Below are positions 37,919-47,773 of a stretch of 64,000 nucleotides of DNA, piece by piece (positions within the stretch are counted from its first letter, which is position 1; the number at the start of each line of letters is the position of its first letter). Made by a program: the position numbers and the translations under genes. Origin of the DNA: Oceanococcus sp. HetDA_MAG_MS8 (GTDB lineage: Bacteria; Pseudomonadota; Gammaproteobacteria; Nevskiales; Oceanococcaceae); the NCBI GenBank assembly GCA_019192445.1, contig JAHCMK010000001.1, positions 558,001-622,000 on the forward strand. The letters run 5' to 3'. The notes under the pieces are model-generated. The model did not search any database, had not been told where the DNA came from, and was given only the letters and a program-made list of their open reading frames with translations.

Positions 37919-39691
37919 GTGAATGCTACACCGCAAGCCACTGGGTTCGCGCCGGCTGAGGTGGTGTGGCGCGAGGATGGCACCGCTGTCAGCCCCAAAT
38001 TCGGAGATGTATTTCACTCCGCCTCAGGCGCAGCCGCCCAGGCTCGCTACGTGTTTATTCAGGGAAATGATCTGCCGGCCCGCTGGCAACGCGGTGAAGC
38101 CACGCGGATTGCAGAATTAGGATTCGGTAGCGGCTTGAATTTTTTGCTGAGCGCGCAGTTGTTTTTAGACCATGCGCCGGCGACAGCAACGCTTTATTAC
38201 CTCGGCTTGGAACTGCACCCCTGGACCAGGACCGATGCGGAGCGCCTACTGCACGATGCGCCTATTGCCGCCCAGCTCAAATCCCAATGGCTGGACGCAT
38301 TGAACGCGCTGGTTGTCGGTCCCAACCGCATCATCCTGGCCCAAGGACGCATACAACTCACACTGATCGTGGCCGAGGCCCAGCTCAGCTTGAAGCAAGC
38401 CAGCTTCCCGGTGGAGTGCTGGTTCCTAGATGGCTTTGGGCCGCGGTACAACCCCGAGATGTGGCAGCCAGAACTGCTGCAAACCATTGCCTCTCAGCTG
38501 CAGCCTGGCGGAACATTAGCGACCTGGTGTTGCGCCGGCCCCGTGCGCCGCGAACTTGAAGCCGCCGGACTACATATCGCTAAGCAACCGGGCTTTGGCC
38601 GCAAGCGAGAGATGTTGGTCGCGCATAAACCGGGCCTATCGCAGCCACTGCGGGTCTCTAGACTCAAGGTGATAGGCGGCGGGCTTGCCGGCGCATGGAC
38701 GGCGCGCCTTGCCGCCGAGAGGGGTCTGGAGGTGCAGTTGGTGGACGCTGCCAAAGCCCCGGCAACAGGTGCCTCATGCATGCCCATGTTGATGGTCCGG
38801 CCCTATGCCCGCCATCGCGACACTCCCACCGGGCGCTTTTTCTGGCAGGCCGCCGCGTTCAGCGTGAGCAGGCTCAATGCTTGGCAACCACCGGGCTGGC
38901 AAGCCTGTGCGATATGGCGGGAGTTTGGTGAGGAAGTGCCCCATTGGTTAGAGCCTGCGGGTTGGCATGATGGGCCTAAGCTCTGCCAATTCCTGCTTGA
39001 GCATCCGCGCATTCAGTGTGAATGGCAGCGCAGTATTCCCCCACAGCTGCACAAACTATCGGCCAGCGAGGCTCAGGTGTGGGCGACGGCCGTCCCGCCG
39101 CAACCCGTCCAACCTGGTCCTCAGGGAGCAAGCCTGGTCAGAGCGATTCGCGGGCAACAAAGTCTATGGCAATCCGGCGCGCTGCAACTGGGCCAGCATA
39201 ATCCGCGCGTGGGCCACTGCGTAGGCGTGGAAACCCCTCTAGGGCTGTATTTCGGGGCCTCGCAGGGCTTTGATGACCTTGGCCTCGATCACCGCCCCCA
39301 TGAAGCCCTGACATACGGAGCGCGCCTACCTAAACCACCGCAAGAGTCTGACCTCGCTCAGATGCAACATTGGACCGGCACGCGCAGGCAGAGCCGTGAC
39401 CGCTTACCGCTGGTGGGGCCCTGCCCAGATATCCATCTTCAGCCGCAGCCGGGCTTAGCAGCAGGACGCGCCCATCAGACCGACCTGCCGGTTATTGAGG
39501 GGCATTGGCTGAACGTCGCACATGGGGCCCGTACGGCCACCAGTGCGGGGCTAGCCGCCAGCCTATTGCTGGACCGCATTATGGGCACGCCATGGGCTTG
39601 TTTAGCCGATGAAGCCTTCGCTCTTGATCCGCGCCGGTTTTGGCTACGTGCCTGGCGCCGCGGCGAATGGGAACGGTCAATGCAGCCTTAA
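37919..39691 (+). CDS. mnmC: Bifunctional tRNA wobble-uridine modifying enzyme MnmC
   Basis: A 590-residue two-domain enzyme that finishes mnm5s2U34 in tRNA. The N-terminal methyltransferase has the SAM motif ELGFGSGLNFL and the DGFGPRYNPEMW block. The C-terminal FAD oxidoreductase begins near residue 245 with VIGGGLAGAWTA and ends in the GHWLNVAHGARTATSA block. GTG at 37919 has GGAGG six bases upstream; ATG at 37913 would be too close to it. Divergent from the two small unknown genes. Confidence 0.92.
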   Translation: MNATPQATGFAPAEVVWREDGTAVSPKFGDVFHSASGAAAQARYVFIQGNDLPARWQRGEATRIAELGFGSGLNFLLSAQLFLDHAPATATLYYLGLELHPWTRTDAERLLHDAPIAAQLKSQWLDALNALVVGPNRIILAQGRIQLTLIVAEAQLSLKQASFPVECWFLDGFGPRYNPEMWQPELLQTIASQLQPGGTLATWCCAGPVRRELEAAGLHIAKQPGFGRKREMLVAHKPGLSQPLRVSRLKVIGGGLAGAWTARLAAERGLEVQLVDAAKAPATGASCMPMLMVRPYARHRDTPTGRFFWQAAAFSVSRLNAWQPPGWQACAIWREFGEEVPHWLEPAGWHDGPKLCQFLLEHPRIQCEWQRSIPPQLHKLSASEAQVWATAVPPQPVQPGPQGASLVRAIRGQQSLWQSGALQLGQHNPRVGHCVGVETPLGLYFGASQGFDDLGLDHRPHEALTYGARLPKPPQESDLAQMQHWTGTRRQSRDRLPLVGPCPDIHLQPQPGLAAGRAHQTDLPVIEGHWLNVAHGARTATSAGLAASLLLDRIMGTPWACLADEAFALDPRRFWLRAWRRGEWERSMQP

Positions 39692-39758
39692 GCGCGGGCG
39701 CAGCTCAACACGAAGCCGGCGCAGTCGGTATGCTCGGGGTCTACGACAAGGAGGAGAC

Positions 39759-40406
39759 ATGACCGGTATGAAGCTTTACGGCGCGCATCGCGCGATTAAC
39801 TCAGATCGTGTGACCTTATTCCTCGCCGAAAAGGGTGTAGACGTGGTGTTCGTGCCCGTCAATATCATGGCTGGCGAGCACTATGCCCCGGAATATCGGA
39901 AAAGCATCGCCCCCAATGCACGTGTTCCGGCCTTGCAGCTAGAGGATGGCACCGTGATCCGTGAGTCGGTCGCAATTTGCCGCTATTTTGAGGAGCTTCA
40001 CCCGGAGACAGCTCTGTTCGGCCGTGGTGCCTTACAAAAGGCCCAGGTCGAGATGTGGCAACGCCTGATGGAGTTTGAACTCATGCTGCCCATCGCCATG
40101 GCCTTTCGGCATGGACACGCTGCGGCGGCGGCCATACAAAAACCGCAAATTGCCGAGTACGCCGAGGCGTGTAAACAGCAAGCGCACAAACGGCTAGAAG
40201 TTTTGAATAAAGAGCTGGCTGACCGCGAATACTTGGCCGGGGACTTTTCCATAGCCGACATCACGGCTTACTTGAGTATTGGTTTTGGCCGACTGTCGAA
40301 AATTCGCCCTGCGGACGATGCTAGCCATACTCAGAGTTGGTTGGAACGGGTCGCAGCGCGCCCTGGCATTGCCAAAGGCTTGGCCATTATTGGAGGAAAG
40401 GCATGA
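39759..40406 (+). CDS. Glutathione S-transferase family protein 1
   Basis: A 215-residue GST fold. The thioredoxin-like N-domain covers residues 1-80, with [12 protein letters not shown] and [11 protein letters not shown] as the glutathione-contact blocks. The helical C-domain contains [18 protein letters not shown]. Start ATG 39759 has GGAGG close by (AAGGAGGAGAC). Its stop overlaps the next GST gene by ATGA, so they form a pair. Substrate unknown. Confidence 0.88.
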   Translation: MTGMKLYGAHRAINSDRVTLFLAEKGVDVVFVPVNIMAGEHYAPEYRKSIAPNARVPALQLEDGTVIRESVAICRYFEELHPETALFGRGALQKAQVEMWQRLMEFELMLPIAMAFRHGHAAAAAIQKPQIAEYAEACKQQAHKRLEVLNKELADREYLAGDFSIADITAYLSIGFGRLSKIRPADDASHTQSWLERVAARPGIAKGLAIIGGKA

Positions 40407-41092
40407 TCACCCTCTACACGGCGCCCACACCGAATGGGCATAAAGCCTCCATTGCGCTGGAGGAGCTTGGTTTGGACTATCAAGTGCAGCCGGTCAATAT
40501 TCTTGGTGGAGAACAGCACCAGGATGCCTTTAGAGCGATCAACCCCAATGGCAAAATCCCTGCGATTGTTGATCACGACGCAGATGATCTGGCGGTTTTC
40601 GAGTCCGGTGCCATTTTGATCTATCTGGCAGAGAAGACCGGCAAACTGTTGCCGTCGTCCGGAGCGCAGCGCTATGCCGCCTTGCAGTGGTTGATGTTCC
40701 AAATGGGCGGCGTCGGCCCAATGATGGGACAGGCCAATGTGTTCTTTCGTTATTTCCCAGAGAAAATTCAGCCCGCCATTGAGCGTTACCAAAACGAAGT
40801 CCGGCGTTTATTTGAGGTGCTTGATCGACACTTGGCGCAGCAAGAATATTTGGCGGGGGAGCTGTCCATTGCCGATATCGCGACCTGGCCCTGGGTGCGC
40901 ACTGCTAAGTGGAGTGGAGTGGACTTTTCCGACCTAGAGGGACTGAGTCGCTGGGTGGCCAACCTTGCTCAGCGCCCCGCCTTCGCCAAGGGTATTGAGG
41001 TTCCGGTCAAGCTGCCCGACCTCACTGAGCTTGATCAAAGCGATAACGCGAAGTCCTTCGTGAAGGGCGCCCAAGGCATGGTTCAGCGCTGA
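40403..41092 (+). CDS. Glutathione S-transferase family protein 2 (YfcG/YghU-like)
   Basis: A 229-residue GST-fold protein. The N-terminus [16 protein letters not shown] and [11 protein letters not shown] and [13 protein letters not shown] match the nu-class (YfcG/YghU) disulfide-bond oxidoreductases. The C-domain has [17 protein letters not shown]. It begins inside the stop of the first GST gene. These proteins typically bind two glutathiones and act on disulfides rather than conjugate xenobiotics. Confidence 0.88.
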   Translation: MITLYTAPTPNGHKASIALEELGLDYQVQPVNILGGEQHQDAFRAINPNGKIPAIVDHDADDLAVFESGAILIYLAEKTGKLLPSSGAQRYAALQWLMFQMGGVGPMMGQANVFFRYFPEKIQPAIERYQNEVRRLFEVLDRHLAQQEYLAGELSIADIATWPWVRTAKWSGVDFSDLEGLSRWVANLAQRPAFAKGIEVPVKLPDLTELDQSDNAKSFVKGAQGMVQR

Positions 41093-41322
41093 TTCTCCAG
41101 GTCTTGCCGGAAGCAAACGACATCTTCGCTGCGGTTGCGGGTTAAAATTCAGGGTTCGATGGCGCGCTGGCTTGGACAGGCGCTGCTGTTTTAGGGGTCC
41201 ACACACCATGGTCATCGCTGCATGAGGCTTTAGGCATGGTGGTGCGTTGGGGCATGACAGCAGTTCTTGATAACGGGGAGGCCAGCAAGTCGCAAATGAC
41301 CACCGGAATACAGGAATAGCTG

Positions 41323-43506
41323 ATGAGTGAATATCAAAGCGCAGGCCGTCTGCAGGTTGAGTCTGGGCTCAAGACCCTGGTCGACACCCGCATTTGCCCC
41401 GGAACCGGCATACAGCCTGACGATTTCTGGTCTGCACTGGATGGAATTCTGAGTGACTTGGTGCCCCAAAACCAAGCTCTGCTCAAGCGCCGTGACGAAC
41501 TCCAGGCCCAGATTGATGAGTGGCACCGCGCGAATCCAGGCTCTGTTGACCTAGAGTCCTACAAGGGCTTTCTCCGCGACATTAGCTACCTACTGCCTGA
41601 GGGCGAAGATTTCTCGATTGATCCGCGCAACATTGACCCGGAAATCGCGGAACAAGCCGGGCCACAGCTCGTTGTGCCGGTGAGAAATGCTAGGTTTGCG
41701 CTGAATGCGGCCAACGCGCGCTGGGGCAGCCTTTACGACGCGCTTTATGGCACCGATGCCATTTCCGAAGAGGATGGCTGCGAAAAGGGCGCAGGTTATA
41801 ACCCCAAACGTGGGGATAAAGTGATCGCCTTTGCTCGCCGCCATTTGGACCAGGCTGCACCGCTTACAGCAGGCAGCCATGCCGGCGCCACGCGTTACGC
41901 CATCGTGGAGGGCGCTCTACAAGTCACCCTGGCTGACGGCAGCCACAGTGCATTGAAGCACCCTGAACAACTGCGCGGATACCAAGGCACACCGGAGCAT
42001 CCTGAGGCCATTTTGCTGCGCAACAATGGCTTGCACATCGAAATTCAGATTGATGCCAGTTCGCCCATCGGCAAAACGGACCCTGCCGGCGTCAAGGATC
42101 TGCTGGTCGAGGCCGCTGTTACGACCATCATGGATTGCGAAGACTCGGTGGCCGCGGTGGACGCTGCGGATAAAGCCGAGGTGTACGCCAATTGGCTGGG
42201 TCTGATGCAAGGCAACCTGGAAGAAAGCTTTGACAAGGGTGGTCAACGACTCACCCGTAGCTTGAACCCGGATCGTTTCTACACCACCCCAGATGGACAA
42301 ACACTCCGTCTACCCGGGCGTAGCCTGCTGTTTGTGCGCAACGTGGGTCACCTCATGACCACAGACGCTGTGCTCGACGCTGATGGCCAGCCCATTCCAG
42401 AGGGGATTCTTGATGGCATGGTGACCACGCTAGCAGCGATACATGACCTCAAGGCCGATCCCCAAGACCCCCAGCGTAAAGGCAACAGCCGCACGGGCTC
42501 GGTGTACATCGTGAAGCCCAAGATGCACGGCCCCGAAGAAGTCGCCTTCGCCAACGAACTGTTTGCGCGTATCGAAGACGCTCTGGGTCTGGAACGCTAC
42601 ACCCTGAAAATGGGAATCATGGATGAGGAGCGCCGCACCACGGTCAACCTCAAAGAATGTATCCGGGCAGCACGCCATCGGGTGGCATTCATCAATACCG
42701 GCTTCCTGGACCGCACGGGCGACGAAATCCACACCAGCATGCAGGCTGGGGCGATGGTGCCGAAGACCAACATGAAAGCGCAGCCCTGGATTGGGGCCTA
42801 TGAAGACTGGAATGTGGACATTGGCCTGGAATGCGGCCTGCAGGGTAAAGCCCAGATCGGTAAAGGCATGTGGGCGATGCCGGACGAAATGGCAGCCATG
42901 CTGGAGCAAAAAATTGGCCATCCGAAGTCGGGGGCGAACACGGCATGGGTGCCCTCGCCGAATGGAGCCACACTGCACAGCCTTCACTATCACCAAGTCG
43001 ACGTGTTCGCTGTGCAGGACGCGCTGAAGGCACGCAGCCGCGCCTCCTTAGACGCCATCCTGACCATTCCGGTGCAGGATAATGTGCAAGACCTGTCGGC
43101 AGCGGACATTCAGCAGGATCTTGAGAATAGCGCCCAGGGCATCCTTGGCTACATGGTGCGCTGGATTGATCAAGGCGTTGGTTGCTCCAAGGTTCCTGAT
43201 ATCCACAATGTTGGCCTGATGGAAGACCGGGCGACGCTGCGTATCTCCAGCCAGCATATTGCCAACTGGTTAGAGCATGGCGTGGTCACTCAGGAACAGG
43301 TCCTGGACGCGCTCAAGCGCATGGCCGTGATTGTTGATGAGCAAAATGCAGCAGATCCACTCTATCGGCCCATGGCGCCTGGCTTTGATGGTTTGGCGTT
43401 TGAAGCCGCCTGCAAGATGGTCTTCGAGGGCACTGCGCAGCCCAATGGATACACCGAACCATTGCTGCATGAATACCGCCGCAAGGTGAAGCAGAGCCAA
43501 GCTTAA
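41323..43506 (+). CDS. glcB: Malate synthase G
   Basis: A 727-residue monomeric enzyme joining glyoxylate and acetyl-CoA into malate (glyoxylate bypass/glycolate use). Conserved blocks are [51 protein letters not shown] and, near the end, the catalytic Asp region [15 protein letters not shown]. Length matches E. coli GlcB (723). The 230 bases upstream hold no gene or obvious regulator site. A strong terminator follows. Confidence 0.97.
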   Translation: MSEYQSAGRLQVESGLKTLVDTRICPGTGIQPDDFWSALDGILSDLVPQNQALLKRRDELQAQIDEWHRANPGSVDLESYKGFLRDISYLLPEGEDFSIDPRNIDPEIAEQAGPQLVVPVRNARFALNAANARWGSLYDALYGTDAISEEDGCEKGAGYNPKRGDKVIAFARRHLDQAAPLTAGSHAGATRYAIVEGALQVTLADGSHSALKHPEQLRGYQGTPEHPEAILLRNNGLHIEIQIDASSPIGKTDPAGVKDLLVEAAVTTIMDCEDSVAAVDAADKAEVYANWLGLMQGNLEESFDKGGQRLTRSLNPDRFYTTPDGQTLRLPGRSLLFVRNVGHLMTTDAVLDADGQPIPEGILDGMVTTLAAIHDLKADPQDPQRKGNSRTGSVYIVKPKMHGPEEVAFANELFARIEDALGLERYTLKMGIMDEERRTTVNLKECIRAARHRVAFINTGFLDRTGDEIHTSMQAGAMVPKTNMKAQPWIGAYEDWNVDIGLECGLQGKAQIGKGMWAMPDEMAAMLEQKIGHPKSGANTAWVPSPNGATLHSLHYHQVDVFAVQDALKARSRASLDAILTIPVQDNVQDLSAADIQQDLENSAQGILGYMVRWIDQGVGCSKVPDIHNVGLMEDRATLRISSQHIANWLEHGVVTQEQVLDALKRMAVIVDEQNAADPLYRPMAPGFDGLAFEAACKMVFEGTAQPNGYTEPLLHEYRRKVKQSQA

Positions 43507-43556
43507 ACAGCGAGGCGTACATCAGCTAAAACGGGCTGAGTGCAAAACATTCAAAG

Positions 43557-43583
43557 GGCCCACCTATGGTGGGCCTTTTTTTT
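43557..43583 (+). terminator. Rho-independent terminator after glcB
   Basis: GGCCCACC / GGTGGGCC with a TAT loop, followed by eight Ts at 43576-43583. Confidence 0.95.
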
Positions 43584-43754
43584 ATGCCTGAGTCGTCTGG
43601 TCGGGCAGAGCGTATCGAAGGATGAGCCGGCCAGCGCAGGACGGCAATCACACCGAAATGCTTAGCAACAGAACGCTATCGACCAAGGTCGCATGGCCCA
43701 GCGCAGGCTGCACATGCTGTAGTGGGAGCGTGAATAAAGGCCCGGGGGCGGGAG

Positions 43755-43790
43755 CGGCTGAGGTAGCGCTGGGGGGCGTTACCTCAGCCG
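43755..43790. other. Stable hairpin between glcB and the bkd operon
   Basis: An 11-bp stem CGGCTGAGGTA / TACCTCAGCCG at 43755-43765 and 43780-43790, 12 bases after the E2 stop on the minus strand. No T-run; it may protect or end the bkd mRNA. Confidence 0.5.
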
Positions 43791-43802
43791 GGGCAGGGCG
43801 CC

Positions 43803-45074
43803 TTAATCGTCCACAATCAGCCCGAGTGGCGACTCCAGTTCTCGTTTAAGCGCCTGGATTAGGCTCGCCGCTTGATGGCCGTCAACGATGCGGTGATCAA
43901 AGGAGGAAGACAGATTCATCTTCTGCCGCTGCCGTACCTCGCCATCGACCAGTGCCAGCTCTGTACGAACCTTGTTGACGCCAATAATGGCCACCTCAGG
44001 CGCATTGATAATCGGCGTTGAGACCAAACCACCCAGTTTTCCTAGGCTAGTGATGGTGATTGTGGAGCCTTGCAGCTCGTCGCGCGTGCATTTGCCTTGG
44101 CGAGCCTTGTCGACCAGGGTTGCTATGCCTCTAGCCAAGCCATAGATCCCCATGTTTTGGGCGTTGGCTAAGACAGGAACCAATAAGGCCTGCTCGGTTT
44201 GCGTGGCAATGCCTAAATGGACCGCGGATGAGACATAAAGCTGCTCAGTTTCCGCGTCATATGCGGCATTGGCCTGCGGATACTCGGCGAGAACCTTATT
44301 TAAGGCGCGCGCAATGAAGGGCAAGAAGCTGAGCTTCGGCCTAGTGCCTGCATCCAGTTCATTGAGCTTTTGCCTGAGCGCCTGCAACTCCGTGACATCC
44401 ACATCTTCCACGTAGCTGAAGTGGGGTATGCGCTGGTAGCTACTGGTCATGGCCTGCGCAATTCGTCGCCGCAGCCCAATCACAGGCTGTGGTTGAGTAT
44501 TCTGCGGAGGGCGGAAAGCGGGAAGCGTGGTGGCTTGCTGCGGGCGCATTGATTGCGGAGATGGCAACTGTTGCGCAGCGTCAATGTCGGCCTGACGAAT
44601 GCGGCCCTGGGGGCCAGTGCCTGGCAGCTGGTGTAGGTCTAATCCCAGCTCCTTAGCGCGCTTGCGCACCGCTGGCGATGCCAGCACCTTGCGCGTCGCT
44701 TGAGATGCGGCCGAGACCACCGGCTGGGACTGCGAACTTTGGGGATCGTCGTTCTGTGCCTGCTCCGCAGGCGATGGCGAGCGGGAGGCTGGGGCCTCCG
44801 GCGGCTCTTGCCCCTCCGTGCTCGACGGCGCCTTATCCACCGAGAAACGGATCAAGGGGGCGCCGACGGCAACTTTGTCGCCAACGGCGCCATACAGCTC
44901 AGCCACGGTGCCGGAAACCGGGCTAGAGATATCGACCGCGGCCTTATCGGTCAGCACATCAACCAGAGTCGCGTCTTCCTCCACCCGATCACCGACGGCA
45001 ACATGCCACTGTGCAATCTCCGCTTCGGCAATACCTTCACCAATATCTGGAAGCTTGAAGCTGTAGTCGCCCAT
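43803..45074 (-). CDS. bkdB: Branched-chain 2-oxoacid dehydrogenase E2 (dihydrolipoyl acyltransferase)
   Basis: A 423-residue E2 core. One lipoyl domain at residues 1-78 has the modified Lys44 in VLTDKAAVDI. A Pro/Gln/Ser-rich linker follows, then a peripheral-subunit binding domain (ASPAVRKRAKELGLDL, about 135-170), and a catalytic domain with DHRIVDG near the C-terminus. The single lipoyl domain and DKAAVDI motif fit the branched-chain type. Third gene of the E1alpha-E1beta-E2 operon; no E3 is in the window. Confidence 0.9.
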   Translation of the reverse strand: MGDYSFKLPDIGEGIAEAEIAQWHVAVGDRVEEDATLVDVLTDKAAVDISSPVSGTVAELYGAVGDKVAVGAPLIRFSVDKAPSSTEGQEPPEAPASRSPSPAEQAQNDDPQSSQSQPVVSAASQATRKVLASPAVRKRAKELGLDLHQLPGTGPQGRIRQADIDAAQQLPSPQSMRPQQATTLPAFRPPQNTQPQPVIGLRRRIAQAMTSSYQRIPHFSYVEDVDVTELQALRQKLNELDAGTRPKLSFLPFIARALNKVLAEYPQANAAYDAETEQLYVSSAVHLGIATQTEQALLVPVLANAQNMGIYGLARGIATLVDKARQGKCTRDELQGSTITITSLGKLGGLVSTPIINAPEVAIIGVNKVRTELALVDGEVRQRQKMNLSSSFDHRIVDGHQAASLIQALKRELESPLGLIVDD

Positions 45075-45075
45075 A

Positions 45076-46089
45076 TCAGTCCTCCATCAGGGTGTACAAA
45101 GCGCGCGCGACGCGCTTGGGTCCAGGAAAGTAATGCCACTCAAAAGCATGCGGGTAGGGCGTATCCCACCCCGTTACCCTGGCAATAGGGGCCTCCAGGT
45201 GCCAAAAGCAATGCTCCTGAACCAAAGACATCAGTTCTGCGCCGTAGCCGGATGTTTTGGTCGCTTCGTGCAGGATCAAACAGCGACCCGTTTTTTGCAC
45301 GGAGTCGCGAATGGTGTCGATGTCTATGGGCATTAGACTGCGTAGGTCGATCACTTCGGCATCCACATGCGCTTCCTCAGCACCCGCCATAGCAACGTGC
45401 ACCATGGTGCCGTAACTAAGGATGGTGCAGGCCGAACCTTCGCGAACCACCTTGGCCTGGCCGATGGGGATGCGGTAGTGCTCCTCGGGCACCTCCCCGC
45501 TGGAGTGATTGGCCCAGGGCGTGAGGGGCTTGTCGTGATGGCCGTCAAAGGGCCCGTTGTAGATCCTTTTTGGTTCAAAGAACACCACGGGGTCGTCATC
45601 TTCAATGGCCGCAATCAATAAACCCTTGGCGTCATAGGGGTTTGAGGGCATAACGGTTTTCAAACCGCAAACGTGAGTGAAGACGCTTTCTGGACTTTGA
45701 CTATGCGTTTGCCCGCCGAAAATTCCCCCGCCGCAAGGCGCACGTACGGTGACCGGCGCGGTGAACTCTCCCGCACTACGATGGCGCAGGCGCGCTAACT
45801 CGGACACCAATTGATCAAAGGCGGGATAGATATAGTCGGCAAACTGGATCTCCGCCACCGGACGCAAGCCGTACACGCCCATACCCACAGCGGCGCCCAG
45901 CAAGCCGCCCTCGGAGATCGGCGTATCGAAACAGCGTGTTTTTCCGTACTTCTTCTGTAAGCCCGCGGTACAGCGAAACACCCCACCGAAATATCCCACG
46001 TCTTCTCCGAAGACCAATACCTTGGGGTCGCGGTCCATGCAGATATCCAAGGCGGAGTTAATCGCCTGGATCATGTTCATTTTTGGCAT
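45076..46089 (-). CDS. bkdA2: Branched-chain 2-oxoacid dehydrogenase E1 beta
   Basis: A 337-residue transketolase-like beta subunit. Visible blocks are LVFGEDVGYFGGVFRCTAGL, DTPISEGGLLGAAVGMG, EIQFADYIYPAFDQ and the C-terminal DLRSLMPIDIDTI. The EDVGYFGGVFR block is that of branched-chain rather than pyruvate enzymes. It lies one base before the E2 gene and 11 bases after E1alpha. Confidence 0.92.
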   Translation of the reverse strand: MPKMNMIQAINSALDICMDRDPKVLVFGEDVGYFGGVFRCTAGLQKKYGKTRCFDTPISEGGLLGAAVGMGVYGLRPVAEIQFADYIYPAFDQLVSELARLRHRSAGEFTAPVTVRAPCGGGIFGGQTHSQSPESVFTHVCGLKTVMPSNPYDAKGLLIAAIEDDDPVVFFEPKRIYNGPFDGHHDKPLTPWANHSSGEVPEEHYRIPIGQAKVVREGSACTILSYGTMVHVAMAGAEEAHVDAEVIDLRSLMPIDIDTIRDSVQKTGRCLILHEATKTSGYGAELMSLVQEHCFWHLEAPIARVTGWDTPYPHAFEWHYFPGPKRVARALYTLMED

Positions 46090-46100
46090 AGCGCTTCCCC

Positions 46101-47351
46101 TTAGAGCGAATCCATCTGGTCACGCTGCTCGCGCAGATGCCAGGGCATGTCTTTGAACACATCCTCAAACATGGATCGCGGCGAGTCGGGCAATGTGCCC
46201 AAAGTGCCATAGCTCTCAGCTTGCTTAAGATCGGCTTTGATGGCCGCGCGCAGCTCCGCTTCCAATTCTTGGTGCTGCTCCTGACTCCAAGCCTGACGCC
46301 GAATCAGATGGGTTTTTAGCCGCTCAATGGGATCGCCCAAGGGCCATTTCTCATGCTCATCATTGGGTCTGTAGCCACTGGGGTCGTCGCTGGTCGAATG
46401 CGCGGCGGCGCGGTAGGTAAAGTGCTCGATCAGCGTAGGGCCATGGTTGTTGCGCGCGCGCTCACACGCCCACTGGGTCGCCGCATAGACCGCCAAAAAG
46501 TCATTCCCATCCACGCGCAGTCCTGCAAGGCCATAGCCAATGGAACGCGCCGCGAAGGTACTTTGTTCACCACCGGCAATGCCTTGGAAGCTGGATATGG
46601 CCCATTGGTTATTGACCACGTTGATGATCACTGGCGCCTGATACACCGAAGCGAAGGTAAGGGCGTTATGAAAATCTGCCTCGGCCGTTGTTCCTTCGCC
46701 CACCCACGCCGCGGCAATACGGTGATTATGTTCATACGCACTGGCCATGGCCCAGCCCACGGCTTGTGGGGCCTGGGTGCCCAAATTGCCGGAGATGGAG
46801 AAGAAATTCGCGTCTTTCACCGAATACAGCACGGGTAGTTGACGCCCGCGGGTGCGATCTTTGGGGTTATTGAAGATCTGGCACATGAGATCCACCAAGG
46901 GCCAGTCTCTGGCGACAAGCAAACCTTGTTGGCGATAGCTGGGGAAGAACATATCTTCGGGGTCATGCGCCAGGGCTTGGGCCACGGAAACCGCTTCTTC
47001 CCCGGTGCACTTCATATAGAAACTGGTCTTACCCTGGCGCTGGCACCGCAGCATGGCCTCATCGAATAACCGGGTCTTGAGCATGGCGCGCAGGCCCTGC
47101 AACAAGACTGTGTCCGGCAATTGTGGATCCCAGGCTCCAACGGCTTCGCCGTTGTCATCCAACACCCGAATCAGACCATAAGCAAATTCGGTCATCTCTT
47201 CGTCCGGAGTGTCTACGGCAGGCCTGGGTAAGCTACCGGCGGATGGGATGTCTATATGCGAAAAATCAGGGCTTTCGCCGGGGCGTGCCTTGGGCTCTGG
47301 AATGTGCAGGCGCAGGCGAGGACGCTCTTTTGAGGTCATATACAAACTCAA
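46101..47351 (-). CDS. bkdA1: Branched-chain 2-oxoacid dehydrogenase E1 alpha
   Basis: A 416-residue thiamine-diphosphate subunit that decarboxylates branched-chain 2-oxoacids from Val, Leu and Ile. Cofactor region: WVGEGTTAEADFHNAL ending in VVNNQWAIS; substrate/phospholoop region: RAAAHSTSDDPSGYR. A TTG at 47351 has AAGGAG five bases upstream; ATG at 47339 is the alternative (begins MTSKERP). First gene of the operon. Confidence 0.92.
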   Translation of the reverse strand: MSLYMTSKERPRLRLHIPEPKARPGESPDFSHIDIPSAGSLPRPAVDTPDEEMTEFAYGLIRVLDDNGEAVGAWDPQLPDTVLLQGLRAMLKTRLFDEAMLRCQRQGKTSFYMKCTGEEAVSVAQALAHDPEDMFFPSYRQQGLLVARDWPLVDLMCQIFNNPKDRTRGRQLPVLYSVKDANFFSISGNLGTQAPQAVGWAMASAYEHNHRIAAAWVGEGTTAEADFHNALTFASVYQAPVIINVVNNQWAISSFQGIAGGEQSTFAARSIGYGLAGLRVDGNDFLAVYAATQWACERARNNHGPTLIEHFTYRAAAHSTSDDPSGYRPNDEHEKWPLGDPIERLKTHLIRRQAWSQEQHQELEAELRAAIKADLKQAESYGTLGTLPDSPRSMFEDVFKDMPWHLREQRDQMDSL

Positions 47352-47688
47352 GGTGTCTCCTTAAGTTTGTGAGTTTAGCCCAGCGCTGCATTGGGGTCAC
47401 CCAGGCAACAAGGCTTGAAAGCTTACGATGCCATCGGGGTAGCAGCTGTTGTGATAGCTCCCAGCTAGCAACGACCACGCTCAGGCCGACTGCCGCCAGG
47501 GCTGTCCAATTCCAGTAGGGCTGCTCGGGATTATTGACGGCAATGCTGCGCGCGGTGCCCAGTGGGAGCTGCTCGCAGTCACCCTCACGCAGGAGCACGG
47601 TGCGCCCATCTGGGTAGCGGACCACGCTAACCTCACCGAAGTGATCGATGTGGGGCGGGGGGTCTAAATTGTTGTTTGGTGTGGACAT
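47266..47688 (-). CDS. Small putative membrane protein of unknown function
   Basis: A possible 140-residue protein: polar N-terminus (NNNLDPPPHIDHFGEVSVV, then RYPDGRTVLLREGD), one hydrophobic segment WNWTALAAVGLSVVVASW and a basic C-terminus. Its 3' end overlaps the start of the E1alpha gene by 86 bases in another frame, which is unusual. The N-terminal half reads like real protein; the overlapping part may not. No family recognised. Confidence 0.4.
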   Translation of the reverse strand: MSTPNNNLDPPPHIDHFGEVSVVRYPDGRTVLLREGDCEQLPLGTARSIAVNNPEQPYWNWTALAAVGLSVVVASWELSQQLLPRWHRKLSSLVAWVTPMQRWAKLTNLRRHLEFVYDLKRASSPAPAHSRAQGTPRRKP

Positions 47689-47773
47689 GGGCTCAAGCTT
47701 GTGAAGTGAATCATGAGCCTCCCCTAGATCTATTTTGCTGCGCCGCAGCATTGGCCGTCAAGCTTGAAATCTC

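Noticed and set aside
41093-41322. Riboswitch or other regulator before glcB
   Set aside because: No recognisable aptamer, terminator or operator was seen in the 230 bases.
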